Notes: a model not told the origin generated them from the sequence alone. A stretch of 64,000 nt of DNA from DATJLY01 sp963773665 (GCA_963773665.1 CAVZBZ010000004.1:1-64000), one strand, 5' to 3'; positions 6,910 to 15,583 are shown, counted from the first letter of the stretch. Translations and numbers: made by a program.

Positions 6910-8801
6910 CCGGCGAGGCGGCGCGCGGCAGCCCCGCCGCCGCCGCGCTCGAGGCGGCTCTTCGCGCGCACGAGGACGGGCGGATCGAGGACGCGGAACG
7001 GTTCTATCTCTCGGTGCTTGCCGCCGAGCCCGCAGATTTTCGCGCGCAGCTTCAGCTCGGCGTCTTGCGGCTGCAACAGGGATGCGTCGAGGACGCCATC
7101 GCGCTGATGCGGCGGGCGCTCGAGCTCGACCCCAAATCCGCCGAGGCGCACGCCGATCTCGCGACCGCGCTCCATGTGAGCCGCCGCGGCGACGAGGCGA
7201 TCCAATCCTACGAGACGGCACTTGTTCTCGAGCCCGAGCGCGCGGAAACGCATTATGGCCTCGGCACCGCGCTTGCCGCGCAAAGTCCCGAGGAGGCGAT
7301 CGCCTGCTTCGAGCGCGCGGTCGCGATCGATCCCGATTATGCCGAGGCGCACTGCGCGCTCGGCGCCGCGTTCTATTCGCTTGCACGCCACGAGGAGGCG
7401 CTGGTCCCGTTCGAGCGCGCCCTCGTCGTCGATCCGGATTATGCCGAAGCGCATCGCGGGCGTGCCGCCGCGCTGCAGGCGCTGCGGCGCCATGAGGAAG
7501 CGGTCGCGCATTACGAGGCCGCGGCGAGCCTCGCGCCGGACGACGCAGGCACTCGGTTGGGTCTCGGCTCGGCGCTGCAAAGCCTTGGACGGCACGACGC
7601 GGCGCTGCAATCGTACCGTGCGGCGCTCGCTGCGGAGCCCGACCGGCCCGCGGCGCATATCAGCATCGGCTCGGCGCTGCATGAGCTCGGACGGATTACG
7701 GACGCGCGGGCGGCCTACGAGACCGCGATCGCGTGCGATCCGCGCAACGTCCGCGCCCATTACAGTCTTTGCAGCCTCGCGCGCTCGGCGCCAGGCGATC
7801 CGCGCGTTGCTGCGGTCGAGGCGCTCGCGCAAGACGCCGGCGCGCTCTCCGAGGACGATCGCATCCTGTTGGACTTCGCGCTCGGCAAGGCTCTCGCCGA
7901 GACAGGCGAGCACGAGCGCGCCTTTCGGCATCTGCTCGAGGGCAACCGCCTGCGGCGTGGTCAGCTCGTCTATGACGAGGCGGCAACGCTCCGCATGTTC
8001 GAGCGCATTTCCGCGGTCTTCACGCCCGAGCTGATGCGGCGAAAGAGCGGCTTCGGCCATCGCTCGGCACTGCCGGTCTTCATCGTCGGCATGCCGCGCT
8101 CCGGCTCGACGCTGGTCGAGCAGATCCTGGCGAGCCATCCCCAGGTGTTCGGCGCCGGCGAGCGGCCGGATTTAAACGACGCGGTAAGGCTCGTCGGCGG
8201 CGACACCGCGACGAGGCCCTTTCCCGAACCGGTTCCGGACCTCACGGGCGACCAGATCCGCATTGTCGCCGCCGAATATCTTCGCACGCTCGGCGCGAGC
8301 GCGCCCGCGGCGCGTCGCATCATCGACAAGATGCTTGCGAATTTCTGCCTCGTCGGACTCATTCACTTGGCGCTCCCCAACGCGCGCATCATTCACACCT
8401 GCCGCGATTCGATCGATACCTGCCTCTCGTGTTTCGCGACCTTGTTCGACAAAGTGCCCTATGCCTACGATCTCGGCGAGCTCGGGCGCAATTACCGCGG
8501 CTACCGGCACGTCATGGAGCATTGGCGCCAGGTGATCCCAGCGGGCGTGATGCTCGATGTCCGCTACGAGACGCTGGTGCGGGACTTCGAGCCCGAGGTG
8601 CGCCGCATCCTTGCACACTGCGGCCTCGAGTGGGACGACGCCTGTCTCGCCTTCTACAAGACCGAGCGGTCCGTCCGAACGGCCAGCACGTCGCAGGTGC
8701 GCCAGCCGCTTTATCGCGATTCCCTGCGGCGCTGGCGTCCGCCCGAGAGCGTGCTGCGACCGCTCATCGAAGGCCTGGGCGAACTCGCCTCGGCCTCTTA
8801 G
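6906..8801 (+). CDS. TPR-repeat sulfotransferase 3
   Basis: Predicted 631 aa. TPR units span residues about 10-330 (AEAHADLATALHVSRRGDEA, AEAHCALGAAFYSLARHEEA), followed by a sulfotransferase domain. The PAPS 5' loop is PVFIVGMPRSGSTLVEQ (about residue 388) and the 3' site is RIIHTCRDSIDTCLSC (about 492). The conserved DKMPANF block of its relatives reads DKMLANF. The start overlaps the oxygenase stop (ATGA). The sequence resembles sulfotransferase 2 closely in the catalytic domain and differs mainly in repeat content, as expected after tandem duplication with divergence of the acceptor-binding part. Confidence 0.9.
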   Translation: MTGEAARGSPAAAALEAALRAHEDGRIEDAERFYLSVLAAEPADFRAQLQLGVLRLQQGCVEDAIALMRRALELDPKSAEAHADLATALHVSRRGDEAIQSYETALVLEPERAETHYGLGTALAAQSPEEAIACFERAVAIDPDYAEAHCALGAAFYSLARHEEALVPFERALVVDPDYAEAHRGRAAALQALRRHEEAVAHYEAAASLAPDDAGTRLGLGSALQSLGRHDAALQSYRAALAAEPDRPAAHISIGSALHELGRITDARAAYETAIACDPRNVRAHYSLCSLARSAPGDPRVAAVEALAQDAGALSEDDRILLDFALGKALAETGEHERAFRHLLEGNRLRRGQLVYDEAATLRMFERISAVFTPELMRRKSGFGHRSALPVFIVGMPRSGSTLVEQILASHPQVFGAGERPDLNDAVRLVGGDTATRPFPEPVPDLTGDQIRIVAAEYLRTLGASAPAARRIIDKMLANFCLVGLIHLALPNARIIHTCRDSIDTCLSCFATLFDKVPYAYDLGELGRNYRGYRHVMEHWRQVIPAGVMLDVRYETLVRDFEPEVRRILAHCGLEWDDACLAFYKTERSVRTASTSQVRQPLYRDSLRRWRPPESVLRPLIEGLGELASAS

Positions 8802-9050
8802 CTTCCGCCCGCGGCGCCGCGCTTCCAGCGCAACGTGAAGCTCTTGAGCTCGGCCATGAATTGGCGGATGCGCGACGTAGCCTCGGCGCATGATGGCGGC
8901 CGTAAATTCGTGAGGGGCTTTCATCGCGCTTACGCCTCCCGCGTATAGGCTTGAACGAGAGCCTTCCGTGGCAAAGTACCGAGCCTTATCGAGCATCGAT
9001 TCGGCGAACAACCGGCCCAGGCCCTCGTCGGTCTGGGACGGAACGCATGC
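8802..9050. other. Gap with a possible small broken minus-strand ORF
   Basis: No plus-strand gene. On the minus strand GGGAGG precedes an ATG at 8927 reading MKAPHEFTAAIMRR. Shifting one base then gives EATSRIRQFMAELKSFTLRW and a stop at about 8799, just inside the sulfotransferase end. This could be a small, frameshifted phage-type protein, since the next genes are phage-derived, but I do not recognise it and coding is uncertain. Confidence 0.25.
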
Positions 9051-9566
9051 ATGGTCCAAGTTTACCGCATTCATCGCGCTAGTCCTTTCGGTCTGGTGAA
9101 CGGCAGCGGCAATCCGACAGCGTGGAATCGGCGGGAAGCCGACGAACAGACCATCCTCGATACGCTCGAAGGTTTGAGCGGCCTGCCGGAGGCGTTGGCC
9201 GCGGTCGTGCGGAGCTATCTCGACGACATCTCTATGGTAGCCGCGATCGGCATGCGGATCGGCGACATGCAGGAGCGCATGCACCGCATCGAGCACCGCG
9301 CCGACAAGAAGCGGATGATTGTGACCTCGATCATGGAGCGGGCGGAGATAAAGAAAATCGCCGAGCCCGACTTCACTGCCTCGCTCCGGACGGTGCCACT
9401 CTCACTCCTTGTCACCGACGAACAGCAGATCCCAGACCCCTTCTGGAGGCCTCAGCCGCCGAAGCTCGACAAGCGCCGCCTCATTGCTGCGCTGACAACG
9501 GGGCAGAGCGTCGGAGGTGCCCAGCTCGGGAATGGGAGTCTCACCCTGACCGTGAGGACCAAGTGA
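9051..9566 (+). CDS. Siphovirus Gp157-like protein
   Basis: Predicted 171 aa. From residue about 30 it follows the Gp157 pattern: DTLEGL near the N-terminus, a central charged helix (RMHRIEHRADKKRMIVTSIM), then FTASLRTVPLSLLVTDEQQI, IPDPFWRPQPPKLDK and GGAQLGNGSLTLTVRTK. Members occur in phage recombination modules beside Rad52, Erf or similar annealases, and that is the arrangement here: its stop overlaps the start of a Rad52-like reading frame (TGATG). The first 25 or so residues do not look typical, so the start is uncertain and the N-terminus may be altered. Confidence 0.72.
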   Translation: MVQVYRIHRASPFGLVNGSGNPTAWNRREADEQTILDTLEGLSGLPEALAAVVRSYLDDISMVAAIGMRIGDMQERMHRIEHRADKKRMIVTSIMERAEIKKIAEPDFTASLRTVPLSLLVTDEQQIPDPFWRPQPPKLDKRRLIAALTTGQSVGGAQLGNGSLTLTVRTK

Positions 9567-9599
9567 TGGCCTTCACCGACGCACAGGTCCGGAGTCCTA

Positions 9600-10652
9600 G
9601 AGCGGGATTGAATTAGGCGGGACCATATCCGGAGTTGCTGAAGTAGTTTGAGCATTCTTGCGGCGTGAAGCTGCCGAGAAGCTGTCCGATGGCTTCGGTC
9701 ACGGCGTCGAAGCTTCGCGCGGCGGTTTTGCGCAGCAAGTGTTTGAGCTTGGCGAAGAGCTGTTCGATGGGGTTGAGGTCGGGCGAGTATTTCGGCAGGA
9801 GGATGAGCTTGGCGCCGACGGCACGGATGGCGTGACGGACGGCGCGTCCCTTGTGGCTGCCGAGATTGTCCATGATGACGATGTCGCCCGGTCTCAGGGT
9901 CGGGACGAGAACCTTCTCGACATAGGTCCGGAAGGTCTGGCCGTTGATCGGGGCATCGAGCAGCCAGGGCGCGTCGATACGATCGTGCCGCAGCGCGGCC
10001 AGGAAGGTCATGGTCTTCCAGCGCGCCTGCGGCACCTTGGCGCGCAGCCGCCGGCCGCGCGGTCCCCATCCCCGGAGCGGGGCCATGTTGTCCTTGGTCC
10101 AGGTCTCATCGATGAAGACCAGGCGCGCCGGTTCAATCCGCCTCTGACGCGCTTTCCACTGCGCTCGCCGTCTCGCCACGTCGGGGCGATCCTGTTCGCT
10201 GGCGAGCACGGTTTTTTTTGAAGCTCAACTCCTCGGCGTGAACGAACGTCCAGACCGCGGTGTAATCGGCCTTGAGGCCGCGCCCGGCGAGTTCGCGGAC
10301 AAGCCCGCGCAAAGTGAAATCGCGCTCGCGAATGCGCTCGCGCAGCCAAACCTCATGCTCGTCCCGGATCGCCTTCGGCTTGTGCCCGCCCATCTGTCCC
10401 GGCACCACGCTCCCCGTCTCCCGGAAGCGCCGCACCCAGGCGATCGCCGTGCTCACGCCAACCCCAAACCGCGACGCCGCTTCATGCCGCGACAGCCCCT
10501 CGTTCTCGACCGCCGCAACAACCCGCTCGCGAAGATCCATCGAATAAGGTTTTGCCATTCATGCCGGCCCCCTTCGCCCAGCCAGCATGTTGAATCAGAA
10601 ACGCCCCCGATTCGGGAATCCCCAATCAACTCCGGCTAAAACAATCCCGCTC
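9600..10652 (-). mobile_element. IS630-family insertion sequence, copy 2 (1053 bp, inverted)
   Basis: Same length, ends and encoded proteins as the element at 289-1341, in opposite orientation. TA flanks both ends (9598-9599 and 10653-10654). The two sides are the 5' and 3' parts of one Rad52-like gene, so this copy arrived by its own insertion at a TA in that gene. Confidence 0.93.
9613..10558 (-). CDS. IS630-family transposase, two overlapping frames (copy 2)
   Basis: Frame A runs 10558 to 10133 (141 aa, helix-turn-helix part) and frame B ends at 9613 (DDE part, with FIDETW, IVIMDNLGSHK and NPIEQLFAKLKH). The predicted proteins are identical to those of the first copy. The eight-base homopolymer where the frames meet is also identical (TTTTTTTT on the plus strand at 10212-10219), supporting programmed slippage as the normal way to make the full enzyme. 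Confidence 0.9.
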
Positions 10653-10870
10653 TAGCGGGAAAGCTCCAGGAGAAGCACATCCGCACGCGCGAGCATCACG
10701 GGGTGACGCTCTCCTATATCGACGGCTGGCACGCCATCGACGAGGCCAACCGGTTGTTCGGCTTCGACGGCTGAGACCGGGAGACCCTCTGGGCCGAACG
10801 CATCTGGGAGGACGGGCGGCGCGAGCCCAAGGCCTGCTCCTATGCCTCCCGGGTGCGGAAGGGCCCACAG

Positions 10871-11120
10871 ATGAATGGTCACGAATCCCCGGCGCCTAAG
10901 CAGCTATATCAAAGATCCATGATGACGACAGAGTAGAAGCGGTGACATCGGTCCGAAGTCCGGCACCGCCACATGCAGCTCTCTCGATTCGGGTGTGAGG
11001 CTTTGGGTACGCCCGCGGGCCTGGCGCTCGGTAAGGACGCCAGCCTCATCGCTGCCGAAAAAGTTGTCTGGCGCGTTGCCTATGGGCAGCATGAAAATGA
11101 TAGTAGGAAATTGGCGTAAC
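10871..11120. other. Intergenic, nothing recognised
   Basis: After the Rad52 remnant no frame on either strand resembles a known protein. A 62-codon minus-strand frame (10904-11092) has no ribosome site and no recognisable motif. Confidence 0.4.
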
Positions 11121-13061
11121 TCATCGCATCCACCGCTCCTTCCAGGCCTGGAACATCAGCACGGCCCAGAGCGAGGCCTGCCAATCGTGCGTGCCGGCCA
11201 GATGCTCGCGCCAACGAGTACGGATCGGCACGGGATCGAAAATGCCTTCGGATGCGATCCTCCGTTCGTCGAGAAGATGTTCGGCCCAGTCCCGCAGTTC
11301 GCGCCGCAGCCATGCGTGGATCGGTACGGCGAACCCCATTTTGGGCCGTTCGAAAAGCTCCCGCGGCACATAGCGGTGGAGAACGCGCCGCAAAATCCGC
11401 TTGCCGACGCCGCCCTGCATCTTCATGGCCGGGGGCAGGGTCCAGCTGAACGCGACGACCCGGTGGTCGAGCAACGGCACGCGCGCCTCGAGCGAAACCG
11501 CCATCGAGGCGCGGTCAACCTTGGTCAGAATGTCGTCGGGAAGATAGGTCAACGTATCGAGATACTGCATGCGCTCGATGAAATCCGGCACCAGCATCTT
11601 GACGCGCGGATCGTCGAGGAGATTCTTGGGCTCGATGGCGCCGCTCACGACCCGCCCCGGCTCGACCCAGAGGCTCATGAGCTGCTTGTAGAATGCGCTC
11701 GCCTCGGCGTCTCCATCGAGAACGCGCGCGAGCTTGTGCATCTTGTCTCCGAACTGCGCTGGCCGGCGCCGCTCGGGGATGAGCGTGCCGAGGGCGTTCC
11801 AGGCCGCAGGCGGCAGCGCGCGGATGCAGGCCGCACCGAGACTGCGCAGCGACTGCGGTGCCGCGTCGATCGCATCCCACATGCGGCTGTCGCGTAGATA
11901 ACGATTATAGCCGGCGAAGAGCTCGTCGCCGCCGTCGCCAGACAGCGCCACAGTCACGTGTCGCCGCGTCATTTCGGAGACGAGGAAGGTCGGAATTTGC
12001 GACGAGTCGGCGAAGGGCTCGTCATACATCTCGGGCAGGCGCGGGATCACCGCCAGCGCATGCTCGGGCAAGACATATAGCTCGGTATGTTCGGTGCCGA
12101 GATGCCGTGCGACTTCAGCAGCGTGTCGTGCCTCGTCGAAGGCAGGGTCGAAAAAACCGATCGAAAAGCTCCGCACCGGCCGCGTGCTTTGCGCCTGCAT
12201 CAGCGCCAGCACGGTGGAGGAATCGATGCCGCCGGATAGGAACGCGCCGAGCGGCACATCCGCGACCATCCGCCGGCGCACCGCATCGCGCAAAAGGGCG
12301 TCCAGCTGTTCCTCCGCCTCTTCCTCTGATCCACGGAAGCGTGCCGCTTGTCCTGCGCGCGCAACATCCTCGAGCGACCAATAAGATGCGATCCGCGGTT
12401 CCCCGGAGGACTGAACTGTGAGGATGATACCTGGCCGAAGCTTTTGCACCCCGCGATAGATCACGTTCGACCCGGGCACATAGCCGAAGCGCAGATAGGC
12501 CGCGAGTGCATCGCGGTCGAGTTCCGGCGCCCAACTATCGTCCACGCGCAGGGCCTTGAGCTCAGAGCCAAAGACAATGCGACCGCCAAATTCCGCCCAA
12601 TAAAGCGGCTTGATGCCGAGCCGGTCGCGGACGAGGTAGAGCACGCGGTCGCGCCGGTCCCAGAGTGCGATAGTGAACATACCTATGAGGCGCTTGATCG
12701 TCGCTTCGACGCCCCAGACCGCCACGCCCTCGACGATTACCTCGGTATCGCAACGTCCGCGAAAGCGCCGCCCCGCCGCCTCGAGCTCGGGCCTGAGCTC
12801 GTCGGCATTGTAGACCTCGCCGTTGTAGGAGATCACGAAGCGGCCGCACGACGAGACCATCGGCTGCGCGCCCGTGGGCGAAAGATCGACGATCGAAAGC
12901 CGCCGGTGACCGAGCGCGAAACCGGCCTCGTCATCGCACCAAACGTCGCCCGCATCGGGGCCGCGATACCGCAGCGAATCCGTCATCGCGCGCGCGGTCG
13001 CCAAACGCGACGCAGGCGAGCCTTGCCGCGTGCGGTCCCAAAGCCCGGCAATTCCGCACAT
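11121..13061 (-). CDS. asnB: Asparagine synthase (glutamine-hydrolysing) type amidotransferase
   Basis: Predicted 646 aa, full length for class II amidotransferases. It begins MCGIAGLWD, so Cys2, the glutaminase nucleophile, is present. RYRGPDAGD, HRRLSIVDLSPTG and NGEVYN complete the glutaminase site. The synthetase domain has the ATP pyrophosphatase loop FLSGGIDSSTVLA and ALSGDGGDELFAGYNRY. The reaction is ATP- and glutamine-dependent amidation of a carboxylate. In EPS and exosortase loci such enzymes often act on sugar acids or surface structures rather than on aspartate, but the substrate cannot be read here. No co-directional partner is adjacent: it faces away from the CtrA-like gene across about 280 bases. 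Confidence 0.9.
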   Translation of the reverse strand: MCGIAGLWDRTRQGSPASRLATARAMTDSLRYRGPDAGDVWCDDEAGFALGHRRLSIVDLSPTGAQPMVSSCGRFVISYNGEVYNADELRPELEAAGRRFRGRCDTEVIVEGVAVWGVEATIKRLIGMFTIALWDRRDRVLYLVRDRLGIKPLYWAEFGGRIVFGSELKALRVDDSWAPELDRDALAAYLRFGYVPGSNVIYRGVQKLRPGIILTVQSSGEPRIASYWSLEDVARAGQAARFRGSEEEAEEQLDALLRDAVRRRMVADVPLGAFLSGGIDSSTVLALMQAQSTRPVRSFSIGFFDPAFDEARHAAEVARHLGTEHTELYVLPEHALAVIPRLPEMYDEPFADSSQIPTFLVSEMTRRHVTVALSGDGGDELFAGYNRYLRDSRMWDAIDAAPQSLRSLGAACIRALPPAAWNALGTLIPERRRPAQFGDKMHKLARVLDGDAEASAFYKQLMSLWVEPGRVVSGAIEPKNLLDDPRVKMLVPDFIERMQYLDTLTYLPDDILTKVDRASMAVSLEARVPLLDHRVVAFSWTLPPAMKMQGGVGKRILRRVLHRYVPRELFERPKMGFAVPIHAWLRRELRDWAEHLLDERRIASEGIFDPVPIRTRWREHLAGTHDWQASLWAVLMFQAWKERWMR

Positions 13062-13252
13062 GTCAGCCGATCGGGTTGTCGGAGCTCATGTGCCGGGGCA
13101 CGGGAGCGCTCCACCGGCGACCGCTACCCCGAAGCGGAACCCTAATCTCAATCATGGCGCCGCGTCCTAGCATCACCCGGTAGATCGCGCCAGCGGTATC
13201 GGTTGCGCAATGACAAGGCAACGGCCATTCCGCAAAAGCGCTTCGGGCCGCG

Positions 13253-13267
13253 TTAACCGAATCGTAA
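13253..13267. promoter_or_regulatory. Possible CtrA-type box upstream of the CtrA-like gene
   Basis: The sequence is TTAACCGAATCGTAA, matching TTAA-N7-TTAA at seven of eight fixed positions. It lies about 75 bases before the start of a gene with a CtrA-like DNA-binding domain, so autoregulation is possible. A single imperfect short site is weak evidence. Confidence 0.3.
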
Positions 13268-13340
13268 CGCTAGGCAAGACATCCGCAATCTTTCCCGGGG
13301 AAGATAGCCTTCGTCTTTCCAGCCACCGAGCCTGCATGCG

Positions 13341-13655
13341 ATGAACTCCGTTATTCGCACCGGCAAGATCACCGTCGATCTCAGCAGTCGAGCCGTCGAG
13401 GTTCGAGGCCAGCGGATTGCGGTCACACAGAAGGAATATCGCATTCTCGAGCTACTCAGCCTGCACAAGGGCAAACCGCTCTCAAGGGACAAGTTCGTCG
13501 AACATCTCTATGGCGGGACGGATCGACGTTTCCGACGAACCATCAATGTTTTTGTTTGTCACCTGCGCAAGAAGCTGGCAGCCGCCACGGGCGGCGACGA
13601 TTACATCGTGACCCTGCACGGGCGCGGCTACGAGCTGCGCGATCCGGAGGAATAG
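13341..13655 (+). CDS. Stand-alone winged-helix regulator, CtrA-type DNA-binding domain
   Basis: Predicted 104 aa, consisting only of an OmpR/PhoB-type winged helix. The core is VTQKEYRILELLSLHKGKPL, HLYGG, INVFVCHLRKKLAAATGG and HGRGYELRDP. From memory this matches the C-terminal half of the alphaproteobacterial cell-cycle regulator CtrA in its main landmarks (KEY..LELLSL.KG, HLYGG, DVF.CKLRKKL, WGRGY.LRDP). There is no receiver domain, so it cannot be controlled by aspartate phosphorylation. It could compete for, or independently activate, CtrA-type TTAA boxes. The ATG at 13341 gives the complete domain, so this is probably not a 5' truncation. Confidence 0.85.
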   Translation: MNSVIRTGKITVDLSSRAVEVRGQRIAVTQKEYRILELLSLHKGKPLSRDKFVEHLYGGTDRRFRRTINVFVCHLRKKLAAATGGDDYIVTLHGRGYELRDPEE

Positions 13656-13771
13656 GGTCGGCGTTCTCGTTGAACACCGGGCCTTCGAGATCGGAGCAAG
13701 GCCAGTCAAATGTGTGACTGAAGCGCGAAGTGTTGGCGCGATTGCTAATCGCTTTTGAACGAGTTCTGCCT

Positions 13772-14134
13772 ATGGTTGACAGCCTCGTTCACATGGCGGC
13801 CTGGATGGAAGGCACCGAAACTGCATCCGCATCACCGACGATCGCCGAACGACGTGCGCAGCCACGCACGAACGCCGCATCGTGGGCGGCACAGATCGAG
13901 ACGGCCGAGGGCAGCTTCGCGTGCGCCATTCTCAACGTCAGCCAGGGCGGCGTCATGCTTCAGGTGGCTGCGCCTTTGCAGCCGCAACAGAAGGTGACCC
14001 TCACGATCAGGAACCTCGCCGCCTTGCGGGCGGAGGTCGTGTGGCATGTCCGCGAGAAGCAAAAAGCCGGGATCCGCTTTACCGAGCCGCCTGACGCGAT
14101 CGCCCGGATTTTCAACGGCTCGCTGCCGCTCTAA
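13772..14134 (+). CDS. PilZ-domain protein
   Basis: Predicted 120 aa from ATG 13772 (a GTG at 13730 or the ATG at 13805 are alternatives). The PilZ signature is visible: RRAQPR (RxxxR) near residue 30 and, further on, NVSQGG ((D/N)xSxxG), then a beta-barrel ending LRAEVVWHVREKQKAGIRFT. PilZ domains bind cyclic di-GMP and often control EPS synthesis or motility, which suits a gene between a CtrA-like regulator and an EPS glycosyltransferase. It follows the regulator by about 115 bases on the same strand. Binding is inferred from the motif only. Confidence 0.82.
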   Translation: MVDSLVHMAAWMEGTETASASPTIAERRAQPRTNAASWAAQIETAEGSFACAILNVSQGGVMLQVAAPLQPQQKVTLTIRNLAALRAEVVWHVREKQKAGIRFTEPPDAIARIFNGSLPL

Positions 14135-14309
14135 TTCATCATCCGGTCGTGCCGCGCGAAGCAGAATCGTGCCGCTGTGGCTGCCGCGGGAAAATGTTAA
14201 ATCGAACAAGGCGCCCGGCGGCCCCGCCGGCAACGCCGTGACGCCCGCCGTGTCGGCTTCGAGGCGACATTGAGTTTTTCCGCGCCGAGCGTCAAATTGG
14301 TCGGGACGA

Positions 14310-15518
14310 ATGCGAATCTTCTACATCTGCCAGCGCGTTCCCTATCCGCCCAACCGCGGCGACAAGATCGCGACCTACAACCAGATTCGCCACCTCGCAC
14401 GCGCGCACGAGGTGCGCGTTTTCTGTATCGCGGCTGACGACGCGGACGCGGCCAATGCGGCCGGACTGAAGGGCATCGCCGAAAGCGTGACGGCGGTTAC
14501 CCTGTCGCCGTTCCGCGCGAAATTGCGCGCGCTCAAGGCGCTTGCCGCTGGCCGGTCGCTCTCGGCCGCATTCTTCGACGAGCCGCTTCTGCACGCCGCG
14601 ATCGCCAAGGGTTTCGCGGAGGCGCGTCCCGATCTCATCGTCGTCTACAGCTCGAACGTAGCGCAATTCGCCGAGCGCTTTACGGACACGCCGCGCATTA
14701 TGTATTTCTCGGATCTCAATTCGCAGAAATGGGCGCAGTATGCAAGACATGCGTGGGGGCCGATGCGCTTCGTCTATGCGCTCGAGGCGCGGCGGCTGCT
14801 CGCGCACGAGCGCCGCATCGCGTACGAATTCTCGCACTCCGTCGTAAGCACCGAAGTTGAACTGCGCGACTTCCAAACGCTCATCCCGGGTGCGCCTGTC
14901 AGCTTAGTGCGAAACGGCGTCGATCTCGATCACTTCCGCCCGACCGGCCGGGCGAAGCGCGCCGGAACCGTGATCTTCACCGGGGTGATGGACTATCTGC
15001 CCAATATCGATGCCGTCACGTGGTTTGCCGAGGAAGTCCTGCCGCGCGTGCGCCAGGCGCATCCCGAGGCGCGCTTCGTCGTCTGCGGCAGCAATCCCAC
15101 GGCGGAGGTGCGCCGCCTCGCCGAACGCGATGGGATCACCGTCACCGGGACGGTCGCCGATACGCGGCCCTTTCTCGAGGAAGCCGAGCTCTTCGTCGCG
15201 CCCTTGCGCATCGCGCGCGGGATTCAGAACAAGCTGCTCGAGGCGATGGCGGTCGGCCTGCCCTGCATTACCTCGACCTTGTGCTGGAGCTTCATCGGCA
15301 TTCCGAAAAGCGAAGGAATACTGGCCGCGGACGAGAAGGAACGCTTCGCGGAGCACGTCATCCGCCTGCTGGACGACGCCCCTTACCGCGCCGAGATGGC
15401 GCGCCGGGCGCGCACCGCGGTCGAGGGGCGCTACGGCTGGGACCGTCAGCTCGGGGAATTCGACCGTCTGATCGCACGCGTCGCCGGCGGACCGGAGACG
15501 AACGATATTTCACAGTGA
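14310..15518 (+). CDS. Glycosyltransferase, PEP-CTERM/XrtA-associated (TIGR03087-like)
   Basis: Predicted 402 aa. The N-terminus MRIFYICQRVPYPPNRGDKI, with TYNQIRHLARAHEVRVFCIA following, is characteristic of the exosortase-associated sugar transferase family (stp1). The GT-B fold C-terminal half has GTVIFTGVMDYLPNIDAV, an FVVCGSNP strand, and PLRIARGIQNKLLEAMAVG, the nucleotide-sugar binding helix with the conserved Glu. It would add a sugar to the lipid-linked EPS repeat unit on the cytoplasmic face. It stands alone, about 250 bases before PEP-CTERM gene 2. Confidence 0.88.
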   Translation: MRIFYICQRVPYPPNRGDKIATYNQIRHLARAHEVRVFCIAADDADAANAAGLKGIAESVTAVTLSPFRAKLRALKALAAGRSLSAAFFDEPLLHAAIAKGFAEARPDLIVVYSSNVAQFAERFTDTPRIMYFSDLNSQKWAQYARHAWGPMRFVYALEARRLLAHERRIAYEFSHSVVSTEVELRDFQTLIPGAPVSLVRNGVDLDHFRPTGRAKRAGTVIFTGVMDYLPNIDAVTWFAEEVLPRVRQAHPEARFVVCGSNPTAEVRRLAERDGITVTGTVADTRPFLEEAELFVAPLRIARGIQNKLLEAMAVGLPCITSTLCWSFIGIPKSEGILAADEKERFAEHVIRLLDDAPYRAEMARRARTAVEGRYGWDRQLGEFDRLIARVAGGPETNDISQ

Positions 15519-15583
15519 ACGGATGTAGTGTGGCTCGCGCCCGCACTTGCGGGCTGCCATTGATCGCCAGGCGAGTGTCGGAG

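Larger units (their letters stand above)
9566..10870 (+). pseudogene. Rad52/Rad22-like recombinase remnant, split by IS630
   Basis: The 5' piece (9566-9599) encodes MAFTDAQVR. The 3' piece (10655 onward) encodes AGKLQEKHIRTREHHGVTL, then SYIDGWHAIDEANRLFGFDG, and after a TGA (10772-10774) DRETLWAERIWEDGRR and CSYASRVRKG. Together these match the N-terminal half of phage/bacterial Rad52-family annealing proteins, whose motif here is GFD(G/A)WDR. Trp is replaced by a stop, an extra base at 9591-9592 shifts the frame, and a 1053-bp IS630 sits between the pieces. Gene order with Gp157 identifies a decayed prophage recombination module. Confidence 0.72.

Noticed and set aside
6124..7386. Long minus-strand reading frame (about 420 codons) opposite the oxygenase and sulfotransferase 3
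   Set aside because: Arg/Ala-rich translation without motifs, fully antisense to well-recognised genes; a codon-bias shadow in GC-rich DNA.
10238..10639. Plus-strand frame within IS630 copy 2, mirrored at 302-703 in copy 1
   Set aside because: It is the antisense of the transposase in both copies and has no independent support.
289..10652. Composite transposon moved as one unit
   Set aside because: The right-hand element has parts of the same Rad52-like gene on both sides, and each element has its own TA flanks, so the pair arose by independent insertion. Only later mobilisation as a unit remains possible.
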